Positions 1 to 13,100 of a stretch of 64,000 nt of DNA are shown here, one piece after another. The notes beneath the pieces were generated by a model. The model was not told the origin of the DNA, did no database searches, and was given only the letters and a program-made list of their open reading frames with translations. Location of the stretch: assembly GCA_950022295.1 (NCBI GenBank), contig OX465598.1, positions 94,278,001 to 94,342,000 of the forward strand. The letters are read 5' to 3'. Within the stretch, counting starts at the first letter, position 1, and each line of letters starts with the position of its first letter. The translations under genes were made by a program, and so were the position numbers. This DNA is from Bromus sterilis. Its lineage: Eukaryota > Streptophyta > Magnoliopsida > Poales > Poaceae.

Positions 1-807
1 GGCATTATCGGGTATCCCGTTCATGCAAGTACTTGAATATACAGAATTGCTCTCACAAATCTTCTCGGTATGATATTATTTTTGCAGTTCTACACATGCA
101 TGCATGAGATGGAATTAGAACATGTAATACTTTTTGACTGCCTTCTATTAAGTTATTGCAAGAACTTCACATTGACAGAAGGACGGATGATTGCAATCAG
201 GTCAAATTGATTTTTATTGTCTTGCTTTCTTTGCGCTAGGCAATTAAGTACATTTCATACCACGGGCAGCCTAAGCCTCAGGGCGCGATTGGCTTGTTGT
301 TTCATGGACAACAACCGGTGTAAAACATCCAAGCGGATAAGTATTTTGTATTTTTCGAAAAAAAACGCTTGGATCATCGTTTAGATCCTAAAAAAATGAC
401 CTGGAAAAAGAAAACCCATCTCCCACGCTTCGTTTCCTTTCCAATGTTTTTTTGCGGATGTCCGGTTCAAAACAGCCGGAAGAGCTTACGGGTGGGAAAC
501 GTGATCCAATCGGGCCCTCAGGTATGTACTATTGCATGGGGCATGGTAGATCCCAATTCTGGCCAAGCATTCATAGGATTAGACACTTCAAACTGGAAGG
601 TAGACACGAAAGGGCGATGTGGTCGTCGATTTTTCTTCTGGTTGGACCGGTGGCTTCGTCAAAGCTTCATCACCAGATTGATAGGAACCGGTGTCCTACC
701 AGGGCGTGATCGCAGGATGTAAGGGTCGAGAGGAGGTTGGCGGGGCTGCGAGCGCGGTCCTCGGCGCTGGGGCGCCGTCGTCACGTGAGGAGGAGGAGGG
801 TACAAGG
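1..807. repeat. Duplicated unit, copy A, first part
   Basis: This stretch is nearly identical to 19941-20216 followed by 20793-21324, so it is the left part of copy A of a direct duplication; the start of the unit lies outside the window. Relative to copy B it lacks 576 bp, with the junction at 275/276. It ends at 803-807 (caagg), the left target duplication of the gypsy element that interrupts it. The open frame at 369-722 is also present in copy B at 20865-21239, but its first half lies in a MITE-like segment and I do not recognise a protein family, so I do not call a gene. Confidence 0.85.
281..517. mobile_element. Tourist-like MITE (copy A)
   Basis: The 237-bp segment starts GGGCGCGATTGG and ends CCAATCGGGCCC, so the termini are inverted with one mismatch in 12. 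It is flanked by tca at 278-280 and 518-520, a 3-bp duplication as made by PIF/Harbinger transposases, although tca is not the usual TWA target. The same element sits at 20798-21034 in copy B, so it predates the duplication. It has no coding capacity. Confidence 0.5.
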
Positions 808-3800
808 TGTAACACCCTCAGTTTCTGTAACAGTAATCATCATCACTGTTGACCATCACTGTTTGTTAATCACTGTTATCCCCTGTCCTTAATCAAACTT
901 TGCTTCTGCTCTTTTCAAACCATGCTGGTTGGTAATCAAAACCCAAATCCAAATGCATCTTGCTCATCAAGAAACCAAACCCTAGTTGAAACGGCTTTGA
1001 ATAAATATTAAAACAAAAGTGTTCAAATAAAGTTGTTCCATAAAACCTGAAACCATTTTTGTAAATTGCCTAAAATCATTATAATCATGTTGGACCAACT
1101 TTGGAAATTTTTGAAGCTATAAAAAATTTAAACAACTCAAACAGTAGCAAAAACAGTGGCGTTTGATACCTTTTAAATAAAATAACAATACAAGAGAATT
1201 TATATATGCCCCAAACTTTTTGTAGCACTGATGTGGGGTATAACAATAATTTTGGAGCCTAGTACATATTTTACTAAAATGCTAAAGTCTATAAAACAAA
1301 TACAAACAGAAAAGACAGAAAACAAAAAAATAGGTAAACCCCTATACTACGCCGGGGGCGAGGCCCACCCCGGGCCCAGCCCCCCTTCTCTCTCCCCTCC
1401 CCTGTCTCATCCCCACCAACTCCCCTCCCCCCCTTCCCCATGCCGAACGCGCCATGGCAGGGCACGCACGCCATGCCCCCCCACCTCACCTGCTCCCTTC
1501 CCCCTCTCACCTGCCCCCGTCGAGGAAAAGGACGCACCACTTCCCCCGGCCCTCTGCTCACTCCTCTCCCCTCCTCTCCCTCACCTCTGCCTCCTCCCCG
1601 CAAAAAAATCTCGCGCGGCCGTCGGCGCCACCTCACCGTCAGCGCAATCAAGAACCTCCCCGGGCCGTGGCGTGATGTCCGGGAGGACCGCCGCGCTCCT
1701 CTAGTTCGCCCCACCGTCGAGCTCAAGCCGAGACGACCGCCTCGCCGTGAATCGGGTCTCGCCCTCCGCCACGGCTGCGGCATACATCGCCGCCGATTCG
1801 CTGCCTCCAGCCCGCCTCGACCTCGCCTGAACTCGCCAACCGCCCCCTCGCAGTGAGAAGCGCCCATCCCGCCCCTTTTCCTTGCTGATTTCGCCGTTGA
1901 AGCCCATATAGCGCACTCCGGCCGCCGCCGGGCCGCCATGGCCGCGCGCGCGCGCCGTGCTCACCACGTGCGGGGCGCGCCCAGGCCGTGCACCTCCTTC
2001 CCCTGTGCCGGATCCTCCCGCCGCGCCGTGCCTTGCCACGGGTGGCCGCACCACTGCCCCGCCTCCGCCGGCGATGGCCGCCGTGGCCTCTGGCCCCGGC
2101 ACCGTCATCTCCGTGTGCGTGGCTCGGTATCCAGTGGGTAACCCCCACTGACTGGTGGGGCTTGCCCGGTTTATCCCCCCTGTGACACTGCCAAATGGGG
2201 CCCATGCCCCTAATTATTCTATTGTTTAATTATAATGGAAATAACCCCCCACTGTCACTTACAGCTGGGCCCAGGCCATTAAACAAATTAAATAATAGAT
2301 TTTAACACCTGTGCCACTTACAGCTAGGTCCCACCTGTAGGAAATTATATAAAAAGATAAATAAAGATTATTCAGTGAATGACATGTAGGCCCCTATGCT
2401 TTTTAAATAAATAAAATGATTTATTTTTGCCTCTGTGTATGACATGTGGGTCCACCCTGTCAACAATATTCTGGATAAGGTTGTGGATAATGTTGCTATT
2501 TAAACAATAAAAGGAATCCAGAAATTGATTTAATTGTTTTAAAACTTTAAAATTCAATATCTTTTAAACCGTAATTCAGATTCAAAAACTTTATACATGA
2601 AAATTGATCAGAAAAATATAACGAATACGAATACGCTATCCATATGTCTACCACCCCCCTCTAACTTACCGAACATCAACATTCCCCCTTCGGGCCGTCT
2701 GTCGATATTTCTCCGGTGCCGGTAAAAACCTGCCGGATGAATTTATTCTGAACATGAAAGTTGTTTAGAATAGTTCGACTAACCCGGATACCCCACCCTT
2801 ACGTTTGTCGGATGTCCATGACACCTCTGGCATGAACCCTTCCCCTCCGGACCCTTTGTCCGGTAATCACCCGGAGCTGGCAGTTCATCCCCGGATGGAT
2901 TCCCGCTCCGTGCAACGTGCATTGCACTGTGTTAGAACACCGTTAACATTGCATCTGTCATGTCATGCATCTTTTTGCATTGTTATGCTTTGTATTTACT
3001 GTTTCTTCCCCCCCTTAATCTTCGATAGACCCCGCTGCTGCCGTTGACTACACCGCTGCTGAGTACGACTACTACGTCGACGACCCTACTACTACCGTCG
3101 AGCTTCCAGGCAAGTAGAGCCATTCTCTTCCCCAGATATCGCCTACCTTTCCGTACTTTCTTGGACTAGGCATTGTTACTGCTGCTGCTTCGTTACTTAC
3201 CTATTCAATTGCATAACCTGTCATTGTCGCCCCTTTGATGTGCCCTCCTTATCCTATGCTGCCTATATATATATATATGATATTCAGCAGTGAGCCCTGC
3301 GCATTGTTAGCTAGGATTAGATAGAGGGTCGTGATCACTCAGGGGAGTGAACGCGGATACAAATATTATAACTGCACAGGTACGGTACAATGCAGACACC
3401 GCCTCAGGCCCCCTAGCTCGGCTCTGCCGGGCCACCATCAAGTGTGAGCTATCAAGGAGTAATCCTTGTACTCCACTCGTTGCTGACTCTATATAGCCGC
3501 TCTAGGTACCTGAGAAACAGTTGTCCTTCAGGTAAGAAGTCGGGCGACCCAACGGCTTGGCCCCTGATCGTTGGCCGCGAGAGTTACCAAACCACGAAAT
3601 TCGAGCTCCTCCAGGAGCACACGCGAGACAAGGTAAGGAGACGGTTCACCTTGTTGGTAACCGCAGTGACTTGGTGGGACGACAGGGCAGGCACCGATGT
3701 ACTGGTGGGACTGGCTGCTGTCGTTGTCCGCGGGTCAGTTAAGTCGAGGCAACGATAACGGTTGTCACGCAGGTTAATTAAAATGCTAACTGGTTCAGTG

Positions 3801-5024
3801 AATGTCTTGAGTTGGTTATATGCCATGTACGCACTACCTACCCGTGGGAATTACGAGTTATGGGCTCCTCTGCTTCGCAGTGTCGTCTGAGGACTCTTCA
3901 GACGTCAGCAATACTGCGGGCTGATTGCCGGGAAGTGGTGTTGTCTTATTTGCTCGCGCGGTGGTGTCTTATTTGGATTTGCTTCAACTTCACCGGCCAG
4001 CCACGCACCGTGCAGGAGTACGTTCGGGTTGGGGTCCAAGGCCCGGCGTACTTAGGATTTAGACCGGCGGATGGCCTCTCTGTTGAGTTTGAAAGATGGG
4101 CTACGAAGTGTCGGATAGCCTCGGTGGAGCGTTCCCTAACAAGGTTCCCGCCACCCTGGAGATCTGTGCGTGTAGTGTAACACAAGTGCACCCCTGCAGG
4201 GAAGAGTAATCTATTCGAATAGCCGTGTCCACGGTAACAGGACGCTTTATGCTGAAGCTGGATCTTACCACTAGAAACTATTATTATTAAACTGTATGGT
4301 TCCGGGTTTTCTTCCTCGCGGGGATGTCGAGGAGTTGAACTCGGAGGCATTGTTAATTATTATAACTTATTATTATACAATGCTGCAGCAACTTCTGCTG
4401 CATTGTTACTTTATGCTTTATATAAACTGTTGGCTGATTCTTACCTCATGCTGCAAGACATCGTCGGAAGATGCTAGTCTTCGTTAGGCCTAGCTTCTTA
4501 CCCTTGCTCTGGATTTCTGTCTTTCAGTCCACTATATACAACCTCTTCTTTCCGTTGATACAATGCATAATGCTTAGTAGCGGACGTAAGACTCGCGGGT
4601 ATGCTAGATACTCACCTTTGCTTTATTTCCCCTTTTTCGCTTTGCCTGATCGGCCGCTGCAGTCGACGTTGGAGCCCAGGAGCAGGAGTACCCCAGAGGC
4701 GACTACTACGACGTCGAGTTCCCCGTTGACCAGGAGTAGTTCGGTGGATCCCAGGCAGGAGGCCTCACCTTTTCGATCTGTATCTCTGATGTGATTTGTG
4801 CTAGCCTTCTTAAGGCAAAACTTGACTAACTATGTCTGTACTCAGATATTATGGCTTGTATGACTTATGTATTCGGATCCTCGTGATCCCTGGTATTGTA
4901 ATATATTTGTTTATCCTTTTTTGTTTAGTGTTGTGCTGTGATATTCTCACCGTGGCACCCTAATCTCAGCCGTGTATTCTGCGTGTATGATTACTGTACA
5001 CGGATTGATTTTGGGGGCGTCACA
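808..5024 (+). repeat. 5' LTR of the Tekay-type element
   Basis: The repeat is 4217 bp, which is unusually long, and pairs with 10151-14413. A TATA-like tttatatatg lies at 1199-1208, followed by a C-rich and then very GC-rich leader (about 1360-2180) and a long AT-balanced remainder. Relative to the 3' LTR it lacks about 63 bp near 3556, where the 3' copy carries a diverged duplicate of a downstream stretch, and it differs around the TA-rich tract near 3265-3320. The many open frames in the GC-rich leader, in both strands, are compositional. Confidence 0.95.
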
Positions 5025-5027
5025 AGT

Positions 5028-5040
5028 TGGTATCAGAGCC
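5028..5040 (+). promoter_or_regulatory. Primer binding site, initiator Met tRNA
   Basis: TGGTATCAGAGCC starts 3 bases after the 5' LTR end and matches the complement of the initiator methionine tRNA 3' end, the usual primer of gypsy chromoviruses. Confidence 0.9.
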
Positions 5041-5678
5041 GACTGCCTGTAGGAAGCCACCCCACCACTACTTGGTCGAAGTTGAGTCTAGACTTTGAAA
5101 AACTATTTTGCTAACTTAATATTTGGCTTACGGGCCCACATCGATGTCACTACGTGTGATATCTATGGTACTAGGATCCTTTTCTCCTTACCTATGCTCT
5201 GGGAATCTGCTCTCTTATCCTTGCTGGTAAGTTTTACAAAATCTGACATTAGGATCACGTTCTCTTGATTCCACCTGGCGTTTTTTGTGCTTCCCCATTG
5301 ATTGAGTCGTGTCGCAGGAGTTCTACCCCAGGTCCCGGACCGCGGATCCCATTCTCATTCTGGGCAGGCCGCGCGTCCTCTAGCATTAACTCCTGTGGCC
5401 AACAGTTTTCTTGCGACGTGATTGACATAGTGGAATCTATGTCGTGTCGTGTAATCCTAACCGCGGTCTGCGCGCCGCCTAGTGAGTCCTTTTCCCTTAA
5501 TTTCTACGACGTTACGCTGCCCGATTTTCGATTGACTCTGTGTGTGAATGTGTATGTCTTATATGACTAATCCTATATATATATGCGCCTCCTTTTCGTT
5601 GTCATTTTTACTTCAGGCTTGATTCCGGTATCTCCTTAAATTTTCATCGCTGAAATACCCCTGTTAAATTCTAGCAGG
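5041..5678 (+). other. Untranslated leader of the gypsy element
   Basis: Non-coding stretch between the primer site and the gag start. I see no conserved motif beyond a short TA repeat near 5574-5584. Confidence 0.6.
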
Positions 5679-6494
5679 ATGGCTGGTCGTGGTGGTCGTG
5701 GTCGTGGTCGTGGTGCCAACGACCCACCTCCGCCGCCGGATTACATGGCCGCGAGGATGCAGCAGTTCGAGATGAACCATCAGTTCATGCAAAATATCAT
5801 GGCTCAGTTCCCCCAGCCGAATCAGAATGGGCACCACCATCAGCATGCCACCGTGACTCTGCACGACTTCACCCGCCTCAACCCCACTATTTTCCGCAAC
5901 ACTGTTCAGCCGTTGGATTGTGATGACTGGCTTCGCGACATCACTCACGAGCTGGAGTCTGCTAATGTCGATCCAGCCGACTATGTGAACTTTGCGTCTT
6001 ATCACCTGAAAGGCGCCGCTGCTCAGTGGTGGAGCACCCACAAGCGTTCCCTGCCAGTTGGAGAAGTCATCACTTGAGATGAGTTTCAGTCTGCCTTCCA
6101 CGCCCGCTACATTCCTCAGGGGATCATGGATCGTAAGGCGGAAGAATTCCGCAACCTCACTCAGGGCGACATGACTGTTGAAGCCTATCAGCGCGAGTTC
6201 CTCAACCTCTCTCGCTATGCGGAAGAAGAGATCACCACTGATGCTCACAGGCAGCAGAAGTTCCGTCGTGGTCTCAACCCAGACCTCAGGCTCGCTCTTG
6301 CCTTTCATGATTTCGCCAACTTCGCCACCAAGGTGAACAAGGCTATCACCGTCGAGACTGCCCAGATGGAGCACAAGAACTCTCTGAAGCGTTATCGTGA
6401 CGTTGGCTCATCCTCGGGCGCAACGCAGAAGCGTCGTATCTGGCTCCCTACCAGTGTGACCCATTCACCTGTCCCTGCTCCAAGGCCGTCTTAA
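5679..6494 (+). pseudogene. gag: gag (capsid) of the Tekay-type element, broken
   Basis: The frame opens at ATG 5679 with a Gly/Arg-rich start, then a Pro-rich stretch, then the retrotransposon gag core (AAAQWW motif near 6010-6035, and the MTVEAY and KFRRGL motifs near 6170-6275). This is the structural protein that packages element RNA. The same frame is interrupted by TGA at 6075-6077, where the family has Trp, and by TAA at 6492-6494. A Pro-rich linker still reads in this frame to about 6540. The CCHC zinc knuckle lies in a different frame (6575-6616), so there is also a frame change at roughly 6535-6560. In intact Tekay elements gag and pol form one frame. The start is chosen because it is the first ATG and directly precedes the Gly/Arg-rich segment typical of the family. 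Confidence 0.85.
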
Positions 6495-6511
6495 GCTGCA
6501 CCCCGTCTGCC

Positions 6512-9500
6512 TCCGCCACCGCAGATGCCAAGAGCTCACCCAATGCTACACCCCTTCGTCCTCGGGATGGACTATGCTTCACGTGCCGCCAACCTGGGCA
6601 TTTTTCCAGGGAGTGCCCCCAGAAACAGAAGCAACTGGTAGTTCACCCCGCTGGCCGCGGAAATGGTCGTGGCAACAACAGGACCCCCAACTATAATACT
6701 GGGTCCGCTGCTTATGCTCATGGACATGCTAACAACATCAATGTTGAAGAAGCTCAGCAACAACCCGCTACCGTGATGGGTACCCTTCTCGTTAATTCCG
6801 TACCCTCTACTGTTTTATTTGATACAGGAGCATCGCATTCATTCTTGTCGGAAGCATTTGCATTGTCGCATAACTTCACGCTAGAAAAGATGAACCCACC
6901 GATGGTTGTCCGCACCCCGATAGGCCAGTGTAAAACCACCAAGATAGTGCCCAGAACCATTGTTGTAATTGAAGGGATTGAATTCCTTGCGTCCCCCATC
7001 GTTCTGAAGTCTTCCACCATAGACCTCATTCTGGGAATGGACTGGTTGAAATTTCACGATGCCGCACTTTATTGTGGCACCAAGTCTGTCCAACTTTTTC
7101 ACCCCTCCGGCGAGATTGTTAACCACACCACCCGAGTTACCCGTAATGCTGAAACACAGATATTTATGATGAATGCTGCCCCCCTCGAAGGCATCGAGAA
7201 CGTTCCAGTCGTTCGCGATTTTCCCGACATCTTCCCAGAAGAACTGCCGGGAATACCCCCGATTAGAGAAGTGGAATTTGTCATCGACTTGAAGCCCGGC
7301 ACCACCCCTATTTCCAAGCTTCCTTACAAGATGCCGCCACATGAACTCCTTGAACTTAAGGAGGAAATCGACAAGGCACTTCAGAAAGGATTCATTCGCC
7401 CCAGTTCCTTAGCTTGGGGAGCACCTTCGCTCTTTGTCAAGAAGAGCGATGGGACAAACCGATTGGTCCAAGATTATCGGCCCATTAACCAAGCCACCAT
7501 CCAGAACAAATACCCACTTCCCCGGATCAACGATCTGTATGATCAACTTGCCGGATCCAAGGTGTTTTCTAAACTCGACTTGAGGTTGGGTTATCACCAA
7601 ATCCGAGTCCGTGATGAGGACATTCCGAAGACTGCCTTCATTACTCGCTATGGTTCATACGAGTACACCGTCATGTCCTTTGGCTTAACCAATGCTCCAG
7701 CCACGTTCTCCAGATTGATGAATTATATTTTCATGGAGTACCTCGACAAGTTCGTCATGGTTTATCTGGATGATATATTGATATATTCCAAGAATGAAGA
7801 AGAACATGCTGAACATCTTCGTCTTATACTGGAGAAGCTTCGAGAACACAAACTCTACGCTAAGTATTCTAAGTGTGAGTTCTGGCTTCCCGAAGTAACC
7901 TACCTTGGACATGTGATTTCCAAGGATGGCATTGCCGTCACCCCAGAACGTATCCAGGCTATTCTTGACTCGACTCCTCCCAAGACCGTGAAGCAAGTCC
8001 GCAGTTTCCTCGGGCTCGCTAGCTATTGCCGCCGTTTCGTCGAGAATTTCTCCAAGATTGCCAGGCCTCTGACTAATCTGCTTCACAAAGGCGTCAAGTT
8101 TGAGTGGACAGATAAATGTCAAGAAAGTTTCCAAGCGCTCAAGGACAAGCTAACTTCTCCGCCGGTGCTCGCTCCCCCTGATACTCAGAAGGACTTCGTG
8201 ATATATTTCGACGCGTCTTGTCAAGGATTAGGCTGTGTCCTAATGCAAGAGCGCAAAGTGATTGCTTATGGCTCTCGTCAGTTGCGTTCTCACAAAGACA
8301 AATATCCAACACATGACCTCGAATTGGCAGCAGTAATTTATGCATTGAAGCTGTGGCGACATTACCTCGTCGGTAATCGTTGCGAGGTCTACACCGACCA
8401 CCAAAGTCTGAAGTACCTGTTTACTCAGCCAGACCTGAATCTTCGTGAACAACGATGGCTCGAGACAATAGCCGACTTCAACATGGATATTTCGTATACC
8501 CCTGGCAAGGCTAATGTGATGGCCGATGCCTTGAGCCGCAAAGCTTACCGTTCTGAACTTGAGGTTCAGGTGCAGCAACCACTTCTGTATGAAGAGTTTC
8601 GCAAGTTGAACCTCGAGATTGTTCCTCAAGGTTACGTCAATAACCTGGTTCTCGAGTCAAAACTCGACACCCTCATCAAGAGTAGACAATCTCTGGCCCC
8701 TGACATTGTGAAGATCAAGCAGGACATCGCAGAAGGAAAGCCCTCCTCTTTTACCATTGATGCTAATGATGGTGATACTGTGTACTTCAAGGGCCGCTTA
8801 GTAGTTCCTGTGAGCCCGGCCATCATTAACTGTGGTCCGGATATCATGGAAGAAGCCCATAATTCTCCCTTGTCAATCCACCCTGGCAGTACCAAGATGT
8901 ATAAAGACCTTCGTAAATGGTACTGGTGGCCTTACATGAAGCAAGACATCGCCCGCTATGTTTCTCAATGTGACGTTTGCAGTCGCGTCATAGCCGGACA
9001 TCAGAAACCCGCTGGTTGGTTGCAACCACTCCCTCCTCCTGATTGGAAGTGGGACAAAGTCGAGATGGACTTCGTCACCGGTTTTCCTAAGTCACAGAAA
9101 GGTAACGATGCCATCTTTGTCGTCATCAACCGATTCTCCAAGATTGCTCACTTCCTGCCGGTCAAGGAGACGATCACTGCTAGTCAGTTAGCACACTTGT
9201 ACATCTCCCGTATTGTGTCACTCCACGGTATTCCGATGGTGATCAGTTCAGACTGAGGCAGCCTTTTCACCTCACGATACTGGAATAGTTTCATGGAAGC
9301 CCTCGGGACTCCTCTGTCTCTCAGCACCGCTTATCACCCCCAGTCGCAAGGCCAAGTTGAACGAGTCAATCAAGTGCTGGAAGACATGCTTCGCGCTTGT
9401 GTCCTTTCATTCGGCATGAAATGGGAGGAATCTCTCCCGTACGCGGAATTCTCGTACAACAATAGCTATCAGGCTAGCTTAAAGATGGCCCCCTTCGAAG

Positions 9501-10114
9501 TTCTATACGGACGTAAATGTCGAACCCCCCTGAATTGGTCAGGAACTAGGGAACGACCCTACTTCGGACCGAATCTTGTCCAACAAGCTGAAGATCAGGT
9601 TCGCATTGTGCAAGAAAATCTCAAGGCCGCACAGTCTCGTCAGAAGAGCAACTATGACCACAAACACCGGGAAATGGAGTATCAACCTGGTGAATACGCT
9701 TACCTCCGTGTCACTCCCATGAGGGGCACTCATCGCTTCGGTATCAAGGGCAAGTTGGCTCCTCGCTACATTGGCCCGTTATGTATCCTTTCCAGGAGTG
9801 GACCCGTCGCATACCGGTTGGAATTGCCGCCGAACCTCTCCCAAGTCCACGATGTATTCCACGTGTCGCAACTCCGTCGCTGCTTCAAGGACCCTATCCG
9901 CGAAGTGGAGCATGATATGATCGAGCTGCAACAAGACTTGACTTATCGGGAACATCCGAGCCGCATTCTCGATCAGTCTAAACGTCGAACCCGCAACAAG
10001 ACCGTCAAATTCCTCAAAGTCCAGTGGTCGAATCATTCTGAAGATGAAGCCACTTGGGAACGCAAAGATCGCCTTCGCGATGAATACCCCGATCTTTTCC
10101 TCGCTACCAATTAA
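6512..10114 (+). pseudogene. pol: pol: protease, RT, RNase H, integrase-chromodomain, one stop
   Basis: The frame runs from before the CCHC knuckle (Cys 6575, Cys 6584, His 6599, Cys 6614) to TAA at 10112-10114. In order: aspartic protease with DTGASHSF near 6820; reverse transcriptase with YLDDILIYS near 7762-7788; RNase H with DASCQGLG near 8209, TDHQSL near 8395 and ADALSR near 8522; integrase with an HHCC zinc region near 8875-8985 and a DDE core starting near 9067; then a chromodomain-like tail (about 10000-10100) that in this lineage guides integration to heterochromatin. A single TGA at 9254-9256 falls directly after the second catalytic Asp region. It looks like CGA to TGA decay, as expected from cytosine methylation. 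Downstream residues stay in frame. This is otherwise a well preserved copy. Confidence 0.93.
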
Positions 10115-10135
10115 ATTCTCGGGACGAGAATTCTT

Positions 10136-10150
10136 GTAGTGGGGGAGATT
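10136..10150 (+). promoter_or_regulatory. Polypurine tract
   Basis: gtagtgggggagatt lies immediately before the 3' LTR, the expected position of the plus-strand primer. It follows the pol stop by about 20 bp. Confidence 0.8.
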
Positions 10151-13100
10151 TGTAACACCCTCAGTTTCTGTAACAGTAATCATCATCACTGTTGACCATC
10201 ACTGTTTGTTAATCACTGTTATCCCCTGTCCTTAATCAAACTTTGCTTCTGCTCTTTTCAAACCATGCTGGTTGGTAATCAAAACCCAAATCCCAATGCA
10301 TCTTGCTCATCAAGAAACCAAACCCTAGTTGAAACTGCTTTGAATAAAAATTAAAACAAAAGTGTTCAAATAAAGTTGTTCCATAAAATCTGAAACCATT
10401 TTTGTAAATTGCCTAAAATCATTATAATCATGTTGGACGAACTTTGGAAATTTTTGAAGCTATAGAAAAATGTAAACAACTCAAACAGTAGCAAAAACAG
10501 TGGCGTTTGATACCTTTTAAATAAAACAACAATACAAGAGAATTTATATATGCCCCAAAAATTTTGTAGCACTGATGTGGGGTATAACAAATAATTTTGG
10601 AGCCTAGTACATATTTTACTAAAATGCTAAAGTCTATAAAACAAATACAAACAGAAAAGACAGAAAACAAAAAGAAACAAAAAAAATAGGTAAACCCCTA
10701 TACTACGCCGGGGGCGAGGCCCACCCCGGGCCCAGCCCCCCTTCTCTCTCCCCTCCCCTGTCTCATCCCCACCAACTCCCCTCCCCCCACCTTCCCCATG
10801 CCGCACGCGCCATGGAAGGGCACGCACGCCATGCCCCCCACCTCACCTGCTCCATTCCCCCTCTCACCTTCCCCCGTCGAGGATAAGGACGCACCACTGC
10901 CCCCGGCCCTCTGCTCACTCCTCTCCCCTCCTCTCCCTCACCTTTGCCTCCTCCCCGCAAAAAAAATCGTGCGCGGCCGTCGGCGCCACCTCGCCGTCAG
11001 CGCAGCCAAGAACCTCCCCGGCCCGTGGCGTGATGTCCGGGAGGACCGCCGCGCTCCTCTAGTTCGCCCCACCGTCGAGCTCAAGCCGAGACGACCGCCT
11101 CGCCGTGAATCGGGTCTCGCCCTCCGCCACAGCTGCGGCGCACGTCGCCACCGATTCGCTGCCTCCAGCCCGCCTCGACCTCGCCTGAACTCGCCAACCG
11201 CCCCCTCGCAGTGAGAAGCGCCCACCCCACCCCTTTTCCTTGCTGATTTCGCCGTTGAAGCCCATATAGCGCACTCCGGCCGCCGCCGGGCCGCCATGTC
11301 CGTGCGCGCGCGCGCGCGCCGTGCTAACCACGTGCGGGGCGCGCCCTGGCCGCGCACATCCTTCCCCTATGCTGGATCCTCCCGCCGCGCCGTGCCTTGC
11401 CACGGGTGGCCGCACCACTGCCCCACCTTCGCCGGCGATGGCCGCCGTGGCCTCTGGCCCCGGCCACCGTCATCTCCGTGTGCGTGGCTGGGTATCCAGT
11501 GGGTAACCCCCACTGACTGGTGGGGCCTGCCCGGTTTATCCCCCCTGTGACACTGCCAAATGGGGGCCATGCCCCTAATTAATCTATTGTTTAATTATAA
11601 TGGAAATAACCCCCCCACTATCACTTACAGCTGGGCCCAGGCCATTAAACAAATTAAATAATAGATTTTAACACCTGTGCCACTTACAGCTAGGTCCCAC
11701 TTGTAGGAAATTATATAAAATGATAAATAAAGATTATTCAGTGAATGACATGTAGGCCCCTATGCTTTTTAAATAAATAAAATGATTTATTGCTGCCTCT
11801 GTGTATGACATGTGGGTCCACCCTGTCAACACTATTCTGGATAAGGTTGTGGATAATGTTGCTATTTAAACAATAAAAGGAATCCAGAAATTTATTTAAT
11901 TGTTTTAAAACTTTAAAATTCAATATCTTTTAAACCGTAATTCAGATTCAAACACTTTATACATGAAAATTGATCAGAAAAATGTAACGAATACGAATAC
12001 TCTATCCATATGTCTACCACCCCCCTCTAACTTACCGAACATCGACATTCTCCCTTCGGGCCGTCTGTCGATATTTCTCCGATGCCGGTAAAAACCTGCC
12101 GGATGAATTTATTCTGAACATGAAAGTTGTTTAGAATAGTTCGACTAACCCGGATACCCCACCCTTACGTTTGTCGGATGTCCATGACACCTCCGGCATG
12201 ACCCCTTCCCCTCCGGACCCCTTGCCCGGTAATCACCCGAAGCTGGCAGTTCATCCCCAGATGGATTCCCGCTCCGTGCAACGTGCATTGCACTGCGTTA
12301 GAACACCGTTAACATTGCATCTGTCATGTCATGCATCTTTTTGCATTGTTGTGCTTTGTATTTACTGTTTCTTCCCCCCCTTAATCTCCGATAGACCCCG
12401 CTGCTGTCGTTGACTACACCGCTGCTGAGTACGACTACTACGTCGACGACCCTACTACTACCGTCGAGCTTCCAGGCAAGCAGAGCCATTCTCTTCCCCA
12501 GATATCGCCTACCTTTCCGTACTTTCTTGCACTAGGCATTTTTACTGCTGCTGCTCCGTTGCTTACCTATTCAATTGCATAACCTGTCATTGTCGCCCCT
12601 TTGATGTGCCCTCCTTATCCTATGCTGCCTATAAATATATATATATATAGAGAGAGGGTCTTGATCACTCAGGGGAGTGAACGCGGATACAAATATTATA
12701 ACTGCACAGGTACGGTACAATGCAGACACCGCCTCAGGCCCCCTAGCTCGGCTCTGCCGAGCCACCATCAAGTGTGAGCTATCAAGGAGTAATCCTTGTA
12801 CTCCACTCGTTGCTGACTCTGTATAGCCGCTCTAGGTACCTGAGCAACAGTTTTCCTTCAGGTAAGAAGTCGGGCGACCCAACGGTGCCCGCGAGAGGTA
12901 TTGCGACGGGACGACAGGGAGGGCACGACCAGTGTACCGGTGTGCTTGGGCCCTGATCGTTGGCCGCGAGAGTTACCAAACCACGAAAGTTGAGCTCCTC
13001 CAGGAGCACACGCGAGACAAGGTAAGGAGACGGTTCACCTTGTTGGTAACCGCAGTGACTTGGTGGGACGACAGGGCAGGCACCGATGTACTGGTGGGCC

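Noticed and set aside
369..722. 117-codon frame as a small gene
   Set aside because: It is conserved in copy B only to the extent the whole segment is, starts inside a MITE-like sequence and has no recognised domain.
1289..2205. Long Arg/Pro/Ala-rich frames on both strands (also 10763-11570)
   Set aside because: They lie in the GC-rich leader of the gypsy LTRs, differ by indels between the two LTRs and match no family; composition alone explains them.
6754..8895. Minus-strand frames opposite pol
   Set aside because: Mirror frames of the conserved pol coding region with no motif of their own.
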